NCBI GenBank assembly: GCA_934408705.1
Contig: CAKRVL010000009.1
Coordinates: forward strand, 1-47,654
Direction: 5' to 3'
Length of the DNA: 47,654 nucleotides
Origin: an uncultured Blautia sp.
Lineage (GTDB): Bacteria > Bacillota > Clostridia > Lachnospirales > Lachnospiraceae
Part shown: positions 36,028-45,100 of the stretch, in pieces
Position numbering within the stretch: the stretch's first letter is position 1
Layout of the letters: each line of letters opens with the position of its first letter
The notes under the pieces: model-generated
What the model was told of the DNA's origin: nothing
The model's database searches: none
Seen by the model: only the letters and a program-made list of their open reading frames with translations
Program-made: the position numbers and the translations under genes

Positions 36028-36624
36028 TTATTTTTCGTTATTTTCCTTTTCCTCTTCCAGTTCTCTCTGGCACCATTTGTAATATTCCTGACGATAGGAA
36101 TCATCATATTCTTCCCAAAGCGGCATTACCTTGCTGGCTTCATCCAGGAAGTAGAATACATCTCTTCCTCTTTCACGGCCTTTGATGGTATGCATGTCAA
36201 TTGCAAAATCCGGGATCTCAGGAATGATTCCACGCTCATTCTCTTTCATGATCACGTTTTTCAGGTTGTCTGAGGAACGCTCTTTTTTGCATCTGCACAG
36301 ATAACGGATTGCATGAATGAAGAAGATAGTACGGTCTCCATCACCATAGTTGTACTCTTTGTGAAGGTCAAACATGGTCTTTACAAAAATAGGAGCGTCT
36401 GTATTACCGAAGCCGATATCCTCCACACTGATCACAAGCAGTCTGTTCCACATTTTTTCTTCGTGGAAGGTAGAGGTGATATACAGCTCATAAGCCATTC
36501 TGGTAGCTGTATATTCGTCTGCTCTTCGGATACATTTCTGTAATGCAGAGATTACCAGATCTGCATCAATTCCATGTTTTGTTTTTGTGTTTGACCATGG
36601 GTCATAATACTCTTTTTTTGCCAT
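36028..36624 (-). CDS. Stand-alone protein resembling the C-terminal domain of RarA/MgsA AAA ATPases
   Basis: A 198-residue protein inside the nucleoside transporter operon. The segment LVISALQKCIRRADEYTATRMAYELY ... EEKMWNRLLVISVEDIGFGNTDAP parallels the region of RarA/MgsA with the IR(G/R)SDPDAALYWLARM and (V)ASEDIGxADP motifs. No Walker A or B motif is present, so the ATPase domain is missing. The C-terminal part (RGRDVFYFLDEASKVMPLWEEYDDSYRQEYYKWCQ) is acidic and family-specific. It starts at ATG 36624 behind AAAGGAAAAT. The function is unknown; association with nucleoside uptake rather than replication is suggested only by context. Confidence 0.7.
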   Translation of the reverse strand: MAKKEYYDPWSNTKTKHGIDADLVISALQKCIRRADEYTATRMAYELYITSTFHEEKMWNRLLVISVEDIGFGNTDAPIFVKTMFDLHKEYNYGDGDRTIFFIHAIRYLCRCKKERSSDNLKNVIMKENERGIIPEIPDFAIDMHTIKGRERGRDVFYFLDEASKVMPLWEEYDDSYRQEYYKWCQRELEEEKENNEK

Positions 36625-36646
36625 TTTTTTATTTTCCTTTCGTTTT

Positions 36647-37585
36647 TTATTTTTCTTTTACAAACATTGCCCTTCTGCGCTTCTCAGCCCGGCTTCGTGC
36701 CAGCTGGATCACAACCAGGATAAAGATAATGAACAGGTATGGGAACGCACTTATAAGCTGTAAATCTGCCTTACTGTACAGCTGTAAATATACGGTAAGG
36801 GTATTGGCGAAACCATAGAGAAGTGAGCTTGCACTTCCAATGAGCGGATTTCCACAGGCAATGGCATCCATTGCAAGTGACAGGAAGCCTCGTCCGGCTA
36901 CCATTCCGGCTGTGAAGCCATGCATGGCACCCATGGATAAGTACATACCGCCAAGAGAGCAGCAGACTCCGCAAATTGCCAATGCAAGGAACTGTCTCTT
37001 GAGGACGTTGATACCAACACTTTCTGCAGCAGCCGCATTTTCACCAACAGCTCTGATTTCTGTTCCAATTTTTGTTCTGTAAAGAAGGACCATCATAAAT
37101 ACAATCATCAGCCAGCTTATGTATGTGATCATATTCTGACCGGATAAAATTTCTCCGAGGAAGGGGATGTCCTTAATAAGAGGAATATCCACATTCGGGA
37201 AAAATTTACTTACAACGGAGTTGGAGTTGTTTTTGCTTCCACATACCATTACCAGAACGAATACCGTTCCTCCGGTTGCGGCAAGGTTGATCGCAACACC
37301 ACAGGCGTTCATAGCGCCTTTCATGATCAATGTAAAATATCCAAGTACAAAAGATACTGCAATTCCGAAGACAATACTGATCAGGGCTCCTATAAGAAGG
37401 CTGTTTGTAAAGGCACTTCCCAGAACGCCTGCCAGTGCACAGATCAGCATGGTTCCCTCAATTCCAAGATTAAAGATTCCGGCCTTTGTTACGATATTGG
37501 CTGCAAGTGTAGCGAACAGAACCGGTGTTGTACTCGCCAGGACAGATGCCCAGAAATTTGAGGATAAAAACATGGAATAACTCAT
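36647..37585 (-). CDS. Nucleoside ABC transporter permease, second subunit
   Basis: The protein has 312 residues from ATG 37585, which overlaps the stop of the preceding permease gene (ATGA) and has GGGAGGTG 7 nt upstream. The BPD_transp_2 fold has about eight to ten membrane segments; typical motifs are GIFNLGIEGTMLICALAGVLGS and VGENAAAAESVGINVLKRQFLALAICGVCCSLGG. It pairs with the first permease and the ATPase, as in BmpABCD or NupNOPQ systems. The C-terminus ends in a basic cytoplasmic tail. Confidence 0.93.
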   Translation of the reverse strand: MSYSMFLSSNFWASVLASTTPVLFATLAANIVTKAGIFNLGIEGTMLICALAGVLGSAFTNSLLIGALISIVFGIAVSFVLGYFTLIMKGAMNACGVAINLAATGGTVFVLVMVCGSKNNSNSVVSKFFPNVDIPLIKDIPFLGEILSGQNMITYISWLMIVFMMVLLYRTKIGTEIRAVGENAAAAESVGINVLKRQFLALAICGVCCSLGGMYLSMGAMHGFTAGMVAGRGFLSLAMDAIACGNPLIGSASSLLYGFANTLTVYLQLYSKADLQLISAFPYLFIIFILVVIQLARSRAEKRRRAMFVKEK

Positions 37586-38688
37586 GCACACGCACCTCCC
37601 TGTTTATTTTCTTCTTTTGTTTCTACCTGACGCAGAACGTTTTCACGTTCCTTCTTTGCACGGATACGTCCAAGGAAGTTCTCCGATACTACAAGAAGAA
37701 TCATGATACACTGGAAAAATGCAACAATTTCATTATCAAGGTCAGTTGCTCGTGACATGATCTCTGAACCAACACGAAGATAAGCGATGAAAATTGCTGC
37801 CAGCGGAATATATAATGGATTTCCACTTGCCATCATGTGAATCATAAGACCGTCCCAGACGTAGTTTACCGGGCTTTGCCACTGGAATCTCTTATAAGTA
37901 CCTACCATCTGGACAGCACCGCCGATACCGGCAACAATACCACTGATAAATGCAGCGCTGAGAACAACTCTTCCTACTTTGATACCGGCTGTTTTAGCAC
38001 AGTTGGCATTGGAACCGGACAAGCGGATTTTGTAACCAATAGAGCTTTTTTCCATGAAAATGATTACCAGAATCAGCACAACGATCATGATCACAAATCC
38101 CCAGTGAAGGCTTGTACCCTGTACCATTTTTCCAAGTCTGGCAGTATCCGGGAAATAAGCACTTCCCCATTGTCCGCTCTTTTCAAGAAGATATTTACTT
38201 ACAATGGAATAACCTAAATAATAGAAGATGGAGTTGAACATAATGGACAATACAGTCGCATCTACTTTGGTGATCTTGTTCAGCCAGATCGGGATAGCAG
38301 AGATCAGACCACCTATAATACCTGCTGTGAAAAGCAGCAGACACTGATGTACAATGTTGGGAAGGGTTACCTTACATGCGATTGCTGTTGCGACAACTGC
38401 TCCCATATAGAAAGAGCCGTCAGCTGCAATACTGAAAACACCGCTTCGCAGAACAATGTTTAATGCCAGTGCAGAGAAGATCAACGGTATGGAACGTTCC
38501 AGAACATTGAAGAAGTTTCTTTTACTTTCAAGAGGTCCGAACATCATTTTCTGTATGGCCAATACCGGTTCCTGACTGACTACCAGTATGATCACAAATA
38601 CAATAGCCAGTGAAAGAAGAATTGCGGAACTGATACGAAGCAGGCCAAAATACTTCAGACTGTCCTTTTGCTTCTCTTTTTTGCTCAT
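37582..38688 (-). CDS. Nucleoside ABC transporter permease, first subunit
   Basis: The protein has 368 residues from ATG 38688, which forms an ATGA overlap with the ATPase gene's stop. The BPD_transp_2 fold shows GVFSIAADGSFYMGAVVATAIA near residue 85, the loop LSGSNANCAKTAGIKVGRVVLSAAFISGIVAGIGGAVQM near 230, and about eight to ten membrane segments. It is larger than its partner, as usual for the NupP-type subunit. The C-terminal tail is hydrophilic (KERENVLRQVETKEENKQGG). Coupled translation with both neighbours is indicated by the overlaps. Confidence 0.92.
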   Translation of the reverse strand: MSKKEKQKDSLKYFGLLRISSAILLSLAIVFVIILVVSQEPVLAIQKMMFGPLESKRNFFNVLERSIPLIFSALALNIVLRSGVFSIAADGSFYMGAVVATAIACKVTLPNIVHQCLLLFTAGIIGGLISAIPIWLNKITKVDATVLSIMFNSIFYYLGYSIVSKYLLEKSGQWGSAYFPDTARLGKMVQGTSLHWGFVIMIVVLILVIIFMEKSSIGYKIRLSGSNANCAKTAGIKVGRVVLSAAFISGIVAGIGGAVQMVGTYKRFQWQSPVNYVWDGLMIHMMASGNPLYIPLAAIFIAYLRVGSEIMSRATDLDNEIVAFFQCIMILLVVSENFLGRIRAKKERENVLRQVETKEENKQGGACA

Positions 38689-40235
38689 ACCGCACACCCA
38701 CCTTTCTTAATCTGTTCCTCATCCATAGTCTGGATACCTAACATATATAGTCCAAGTTCTTTGTCTGTTACCTTTTCCTTAGTATTATCAAAGGCAGCTA
38801 CGATTTTTCCCTTGTGCATGACCAGAATACGGTCGCTAAGAGAAATAACCTCTCCAAGATCAGCGGATACCAGCAGAACAGCCTCGCCACGTTCTCTTTT
38901 TTCGAGTATTTTCTGGTGGATGAAGGAGATTGCACCGATATCTACGCCACGAGTTGGCTGATCAAGAATCAGCAGATTGCTCTGGGCTGTAAATTCACGG
39001 GCAATGATGGCCTTCTGGATATTTCCACCTGAAAGGCTTTTGATAGTCTGATTTTCGTCAGGAGTTTTTACGTTAAAGTCTTTGATCAGACGTTCCGAAT
39101 GTTCTTTTAATTTCTTTTTGTCAAGGATACGCAGAGAGTTGGTAAAATCATCTGCATTAGATACGATCAGGTTTTCCTGAACCGTCATCTGCGGTGCACA
39201 GCCATCCAGCATTCTGTCTTCGGGAATGTAAGCCATTCCTTTTTGTCTGACCTTTCCGATATTCATATTTCCGATTTCTTCGCCATTGAAAACGATGGAA
39301 CCGGAGTCTGCCTGAAGTCCTCTTGTGATAATTGAGATTAGCTGGCTCTGACCGTTTCCGTCTACCCCGGCGATTCCTACGATTTCGCTGTCACGTACAA
39401 ACATGGAAACATCGTCTACCTGTTTTACTCCAAAGTCATCTGTATAGCAGATATTTTCAACCTTCAAAACTTCTTTTTCCGGTTTCTTAAATGTCTTATC
39501 ATATTGGAAGGAGATTTCTTTTCCTACCATTAATCTGGAAATATCTGCCTCTGAAATTTCGGCTACATTGTAAGTTCCGCAGGTTTCTCCTGCCTTCAGA
39601 ATCGTAAGCCGGTCACAGATCTGTTTTACCTCTTTCAGCTTGTGGGAAATGAAAATAATAGTCATTCCATTTTTCTTCAGTTCAAGAAGTCTTTCAAAAA
39701 GCTCCTCTGTTTCCTGAGGTGTCAGAACTGCTGTAGGCTCATCTAGGATCAGGATACTGGCATTTCGGTATAAGCTCTTCAGGATTTCCAGCTTCTGCTT
39801 CATTCCTACGCTCATATCCCGGACCTTTTTGCCGGCATCAATGTCAAAATTATACTTTTTGGCAATCTGATTGGTTTCTTCGATTTCCTGCTTCTTGTTG
39901 GTGAACATCTTTCTTCCTGGCATGCCGAGAGTCATATTCTCAGCTCCTGTAAGGGAATCCAACAGCATAAAATGCTGATGCACCATTCCGATTCCCATAT
40001 TAATGGCATCTTTACTGGATGTAAAATGAACTTCCTGACCTCTTACAAAGATCTGTCCGGAGGTTACAGTTTCAATTCCATACAGCATTTTCATCAGGGT
40101 ACTTTTTCCTGCACCATTCTCACCGACTAATGCATGTATTTCCCCTTCTTTAACGCTGAAATTAACTTTATGATTGGCAAGCACTCCACCTTTATAGATT
40201 TTTGTAAGGTCTTTTACTTCCAATACTACGCTCAT
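38685..40235 (-). CDS. Nucleoside ABC transporter ATPase (two nucleotide-binding domains)
   Basis: The protein has 516 residues from ATG 40235; the upstream extension to 40301 overlaps the leader hairpin and is unlikely. Domain 1 has Walker A GENGAGKST, Q-loop MVHQHFMLLDSLTGAENM (the MVHQHF motif is typical of BMP-type systems), signature MSVGMKQKLEI and Walker B LILDEPTAVLT. Domain 2 has GVDGNGQSQLIS as degenerate Walker A, LSGGNIQK and LILDQPTRGVDIG, where Gln replaces the catalytic Glu of Walker B. It is the first gene of the operon. A weak ribosome binding site (AGGTGTGTGC) precedes the ATG. Confidence 0.93.
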   Translation of the reverse strand: MSVVLEVKDLTKIYKGGVLANHKVNFSVKEGEIHALVGENGAGKSTLMKMLYGIETVTSGQIFVRGQEVHFTSSKDAINMGIGMVHQHFMLLDSLTGAENMTLGMPGRKMFTNKKQEIEETNQIAKKYNFDIDAGKKVRDMSVGMKQKLEILKSLYRNASILILDEPTAVLTPQETEELFERLLELKKNGMTIIFISHKLKEVKQICDRLTILKAGETCGTYNVAEISEADISRLMVGKEISFQYDKTFKKPEKEVLKVENICYTDDFGVKQVDDVSMFVRDSEIVGIAGVDGNGQSQLISIITRGLQADSGSIVFNGEEIGNMNIGKVRQKGMAYIPEDRMLDGCAPQMTVQENLIVSNADDFTNSLRILDKKKLKEHSERLIKDFNVKTPDENQTIKSLSGGNIQKAIIAREFTAQSNLLILDQPTRGVDIGAISFIHQKILEKRERGEAVLLVSADLGEVISLSDRILVMHKGKIVAAFDNTKEKVTDKELGLYMLGIQTMDEEQIKKGGCAV

Positions 40236-40279
40236 GCACACACCTACTTTCCTCTCAAGTATAACTTGATCCCTATGAA

Positions 40280-40325
40280 AAAATCCCCAATACTGTATCA
40301 CTTAAGATTCAGTATAGGGGATTTT
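40280..40325 (-). terminator. Terminator hairpin between the AraC gene and the nucleoside ABC operon
   Basis: On the minus strand AAAATCCCCTATACTG pairs with CAGTATTGGGGATTTT (one mismatch) around a 14-nt loop and runs into TT. It follows the AraC stop by 19 nt and lies 45 nt before the ATPase gene, so it could also act as a leader attenuator. Confidence 0.75.
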
Positions 40326-40344
40326 CGTTGATATTTCTATGCAT

Positions 40345-41235
40345 TTATTCTCTTGGTTCATGCAAAATATTGATATTTTGAAGGCTGTTTCGCAGTTCGC
40401 CGGGACTTACACGAAAAACCTCAAGAGCGCTTTTGCTAAATGACCGGACATTGGGAAAACCTGTCATTTCTGAAATTTCTTTTATGCTTTTGTCTGTATC
40501 ACGAAGAAGAGGGTAGGCTCTTAATATTCTCGCCCTGGATAAGTATTCTTTAAATGTGTAATTAGTCCATTTCTTAAACAGCCTGGTACAGTGTTCACCT
40601 GTAATTCCAAGCTCATCCGCAATATCAGCCAGGGAAATGTTTTCCATGTAATGTGCTGCAATATAGTTTTCAGCTGCGGTCATTTTTTTCTGGGCGCTGC
40701 TGTTTTTCATTTTTTTCTGTTCTTTTGGCTGAACATAATATTGAAGCAATTCATATAGAAGATCATATGCGATTCCTGTTATCTGCAGGTATCTGTAGGA
40801 ATCCGGAAAAAAATAGATATTTTTTATCTGATCATCTTCTAAGCGCTGATTATAAATATCAAACAGCTGCGTCATGAGAGCTTTTATTCTTGCAGGATCG
40901 TGTATTTTATCATCGATGCAAATCTTCTGTGTGTCTACGTTAAAATGGCAATCTTCTGTAAGGAACGTGTCGAAGATCACGGTGATTTTTTTGCCTGTCT
41001 GAGGATCCACAGGTGTTAACAGATGCTCCTCCTGGCTGTTGATGCATATAAGCTCACCTGGTCCGGCGGTCCATTTTTCATAAGAGAGTTCAACCTGCCA
41101 TAGTCCACTGACTATATAATTTAGTTCAAGGTTTCTGTGCCAGTGCTTTGGTACAAAATCCCTTAATTCGGGAGTGCATAGCAATACCTTTACGGCGCAC
41201 TTTTCGTATTCAAAAACTTCATCCAGGCAATACAT
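40345..41235 (-). CDS. AraC-family regulator with cupin N-terminus (paralogue 1)
   Basis: The protein has 296 residues from ATG 41235; a GTG at 41247 is also in frame. The N-terminal cupin has VPKHWHRNLELNYIVSGLWQVEL and the C-terminal AraC domain two HTHs (ISLADIADELGITGEHCTRLFKKWTNYTFKEYLSRARI and KSIKEISEMTGFPNVRSFSKSALEVFRVSPGELR). There is no receiver domain. It overlaps the end of the neighbouring AraC gene and resembles it strongly (HWH-N-E-N motif in both), suggesting a tandem duplication. It is a plausible activator of the adjacent nucleoside ABC operon. The ligand is unknown. Confidence 0.9.
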   Translation of the reverse strand: MYCLDEVFEYEKCAVKVLLCTPELRDFVPKHWHRNLELNYIVSGLWQVELSYEKWTAGPGELICINSQEEHLLTPVDPQTGKKITVIFDTFLTEDCHFNVDTQKICIDDKIHDPARIKALMTQLFDIYNQRLEDDQIKNIYFFPDSYRYLQITGIAYDLLYELLQYYVQPKEQKKMKNSSAQKKMTAAENYIAAHYMENISLADIADELGITGEHCTRLFKKWTNYTFKEYLSRARILRAYPLLRDTDKSIKEISEMTGFPNVRSFSKSALEVFRVSPGELRNSLQNINILHEPRE

Positions 41236-42127
41236 TTTTCTCTTCACGCTCCATTTTTTCCCGATATTCTGAGGGTGTCATCTGATATACACGCATGAAA
41301 CAGGTCCTGAAAGCGCGGAAATCTGAAAACCCCACTTCCATAGCAATATCTGCGATATTTTTTCTGGTGTGTGTCAAAAGCCGGTATGCATGCATCAGGC
41401 GCACTTCTGACAAATATTCAAAGACAGTGACTCCGGTAACCTCTTTAAACTGTCTGGCGCAGTGTTCTCTTGTAATATTCAGCTCTTTTGCCAGGTCCTC
41501 CAGCTTGATATCATTTTTATAGTTTTTTTCCAGATATTCACATGCAGCTTTAATCCGTTCCTGATATTTAAAGCCTTTTCTTCGTTCACGTTTCTTCTTT
41601 CTGATGCTGCATTTCTGTATCATCTCATAGGCAATATTATAGAGAATACTTTTTACTTTGACACCTATTATATCTTCCTTTATTCTTATCCGGGCTTCTT
41701 TTTCTCCGTTTGAATACAGTGTTTTACACAGCTCACATAGTTCAAGCAGATAGTTGTACAGAGGGGCTGTGTCCGAAAAATCATCCGGAAGGGCAAAGTA
41801 GTAGTCTTCCAGATCCGGAAGATAATGCTTCAGAAAATCGTAGTTAAAAACAATAACCAGATTATTTCGTGTTTCAAAATCCTGGCATTTTACCCAGTGC
41901 ACAGATCTGCTATTTATAAGCAGAACCTTTTTGCCCTCTACATACTGTTTATGCCCATCAATATTTATGAACCATTGTCCGTCCAGCAGAAAATTGATCT
42001 CTATATTTTTGTGCCAGTGAATGGGTGGAGGGCATTCTTCTTTTTCCACCCATACAAGCTTGGCAGGCATCCCGTTTTCAAAGGTATCTTCATCCAGCCG
42101 CAGAATATCGATACTGTTATCGTTCAT
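41219..42127 (-). CDS. AraC-family regulator with cupin N-terminus (paralogue 2)
   Basis: The protein has 302 residues from ATG 42127, which has AGGTGG 6 nt upstream; the GTG at 42136 lies inside that site. The cupin shows PPIHWHKNIEINFLLDGQWFINIDGH. The C-terminal AraC domain has IKLEDLAKELNITREHCARQFKEVTGVTVFEYLSEVRLMHA and KNIADIAMEVGFSDFRAFRTCFMRVYQMTPSEYREKM. It starts 17 nt after the hybrid kinase gene and its 3' end overlaps the start of paralogue 1. It is likely co-transcribed with the kinase. Confidence 0.9.
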   Translation of the reverse strand: MNDNSIDILRLDEDTFENGMPAKLVWVEKEECPPPIHWHKNIEINFLLDGQWFINIDGHKQYVEGKKVLLINSRSVHWVKCQDFETRNNLVIVFNYDFLKHYLPDLEDYYFALPDDFSDTAPLYNYLLELCELCKTLYSNGEKEARIRIKEDIIGVKVKSILYNIAYEMIQKCSIRKKKRERRKGFKYQERIKAACEYLEKNYKNDIKLEDLAKELNITREHCARQFKEVTGVTVFEYLSEVRLMHAYRLLTHTRKNIADIAMEVGFSDFRAFRTCFMRVYQMTPSEYREKMEREEKNVLPG

Positions 42128-42144
42128 TAATACCACCTTTTATT

Positions 42145-45100
42145 TTACAAATCATCCCGCAATTTCAGGCTTTTGTTATCTGCCATACATTGCTTCAATG
42201 CAGTGATCATTTTGGTTTCATCCAGCGGTTTTGACAGATGCATATTCATTCCTGCCAGCTTACAGTTGATAATATCTTCTGCAAAGGCATTGGCAGACAT
42301 GGCGATGATCGGAACGGATTCTGCATCTTCTCGATCCAGGTTACGGATGGCTGTGGCAGCATCAAGTCCATTCATTTTCGGCATCATAATGTCCATATAA
42401 ATGACTCCAAAATAACCAGGGGCGGACTCTTCAAATAACTGAACCGCTTCCAGTCCGTTTGTGGCACATGTTACCTTCATGCCATTGCCCTCCAGCATAC
42501 ATGCGGCAATTTCCATATTCAGTTCATTATCTTCAACAACCAGAGCGTGTACCCCTTCAACTGAAATATCATCTATAGATTCTGCTTTATGGAGCATATC
42601 CGGTTTTCCTGTTTTAAATGGCAGTGTGATATGTACTGTAGTTCCCACTCCCACTTCACTTTGCAGTTCAATACTTCCTTTCATGTTGTCAGCAAGTTTT
42701 TTCGCAATCGCAAGTCCAAGGCCGGTTCCCTCATAGTTAGAACGGCTTGATGCATTTTCCTGGGAGAACATATCGAAAGCATGCTTGATAAATTCTTCGC
42801 TCATGCCTGTACCCTGATCTTTGCAATACAGGTTAAAAACCACCTGTTCATCATCAAGAGCTTCCTCATTTCCCCAGACTGTGATCGTACTGTTTGGAGA
42901 ACTGAACTTCACCGCATTGTCTGCTATATTTGATATTATCCTTCCAAGATAAACCGGGTTTCCGATTAAATAGGGGTGTTTAATGCTGTCCTTCTTCCAG
43001 TCTGTCTTGTAAGTAATTCCCTTTTCTGCAGCTTTCTGCGCATATATACGATTCACTTTCCGGATCAGATATACTATGTCGAAGGTTATTTCCTGTTCTT
43101 TAATTTCTCCGCTCTGCAGTTTATTCATATCCAGTATATCGTTTACAAGAGATACCAGATACTTTAGAACATGCATGATCTTGTCCCGGATTTTCTGCTG
43201 CATTTCCGGATCCTGGTCATAGTGATTTGCCATATTTATCAGACCGATAATACCATTCAGCGGTGTTCGGATATCGTGACTCATGGTTGCCAGAAACTGT
43301 GTCTTCATGTCTGCTTCTCTTTGCGCGGCATCTGCTGCAAAAAGCAGATCCTGTTCCCGCCTTTTTGTGTCGCTGATACTGCGGACAGTGCACAATACAT
43401 GTGTTACCATTCCGGACGAATCCCGTTTCTTGGCAATAAATCTCAGGCTATGCCAGTTGCCGTTACACATCCGGTATTCTGTAGAAATATATTCTTCCTT
43501 CTTTAATCTTTCAGCTACAGTGGAAATATCCATGAATGGACGGACAAGAGGGCGGTACTCTGGCGTTATCATAGTATCGCAGATCTGGTATAATTTTTCT
43601 GATGCACAGCCCTTATTACCTGTCAGCCGGTGTGTTTCATCATCGTTGGATATTTCTTCAAAGAAATCTCGCTGCAGATCGATTCTGTAAATAGAATGAT
43701 AGCTTTTACTGATCGCTGAAATGATCTCATTCTGCAGCTTAGCCTCGTCTAATGCCTGCTGAAGCTGATACTGGATTTCTTTTTCTTTTTGCATAATGTC
43801 ATCAATGTAACGGAAGCCCAGTAATACATAGAATTTATCTTGGCTTCTATAAACCTGCACTGCCTGTGATGCAAAAAATTTCTGTCCATTGATATTAGGA
43901 ATACATTTATAATGAAAAGATGCTCTGTCTGCCTGGCTAAGGAGTTTCTTCAGATTGGCACAGGAAAACCAGTTCTCAAATTCCTCTTTATCTTCATTTG
44001 AAATATATTCCCGGGAATACTGAAGCGCATATTCATCAAAGTTTTTGTAGCTTTTTTCCTTAAGCAGTTTTTCTCCGTTGGCATTCCTTGCCATCTTCAG
44101 AGTCTCAAACCCACCGGAGATCAGGTCAATATAATATACTGCGGTATAATCCACACACAGCTTGTCAAGAACGTGCTTATCCCGTGATATTTTGCTCAGG
44201 GAATCATTTAATTTATCATTTTTTCGACGTATTTTTACAGTCAGAATAGCAAGTATAATGAATAATAAAGCCATGATTGCTGTAAAAACAAGAGTTACAA
44301 CAGGATGCAGCTGTACTATTGTTTTCAGCGACATATCTGATACCTTATACGAGGTATAGCCGGACGCAATATCTTCAATTGTTTTATCCGGCATTGCATA
44401 GATTGCTTTCGTAAGAATCCCTGAAAGTGCATGATTGATATGACTTGCCGTAACAATCCGGTACTGGAATGCAGACTTATCCAGAAGGTTGCAAACTAAA
44501 CTGCCGCTGGGATCATTGTTTACAAATTCCTGTGCCATGTAATAAAAAACAAATGCTGCATCTGCCTTGCCGTCTTTAACAGCCTGCATAGCATCATATC
44601 TGGTTTCGTAGATGATTTTCTTGGCATCAGGTGCATAAATATCTTCAAGTGCACCGGAAGCACCCTGCTCAATGGTTGCCACTGTATTAATAGTTCCATT
44701 AAAATCACGCCGGACAACCTTGGCAACACTTATTGAAATATAAGGCGCTGTAATTCCAAGGTGTTTTGCTTCTGCCAGATTATCACCCTCAAGTTGCACA
44801 TCAATAGCGAGATCCACCAGTTCTTTGTTGTTGTGGACTGCAATATATTCTTCTCTGGAATTGCAGATGATGAACTGGCAGGAAATACCGATGTTATCTG
44901 AAAGCTTGCGAAAATAGTCCGGCAAAATTCCCTTCATCTGTCCGTCTTCTACATAAGAATATGGCTTTTTTGTGGGATCGCACAGAACCAGAAGGGGAGT
45001 ATCCTTAGAACTGTACTGTTCAATGATTTCTTTTTCTTTGTCAGTAAACTTTAATATTTTGTCATCATATAAAGTATAGTAACGATTAAATAATTCTGTT

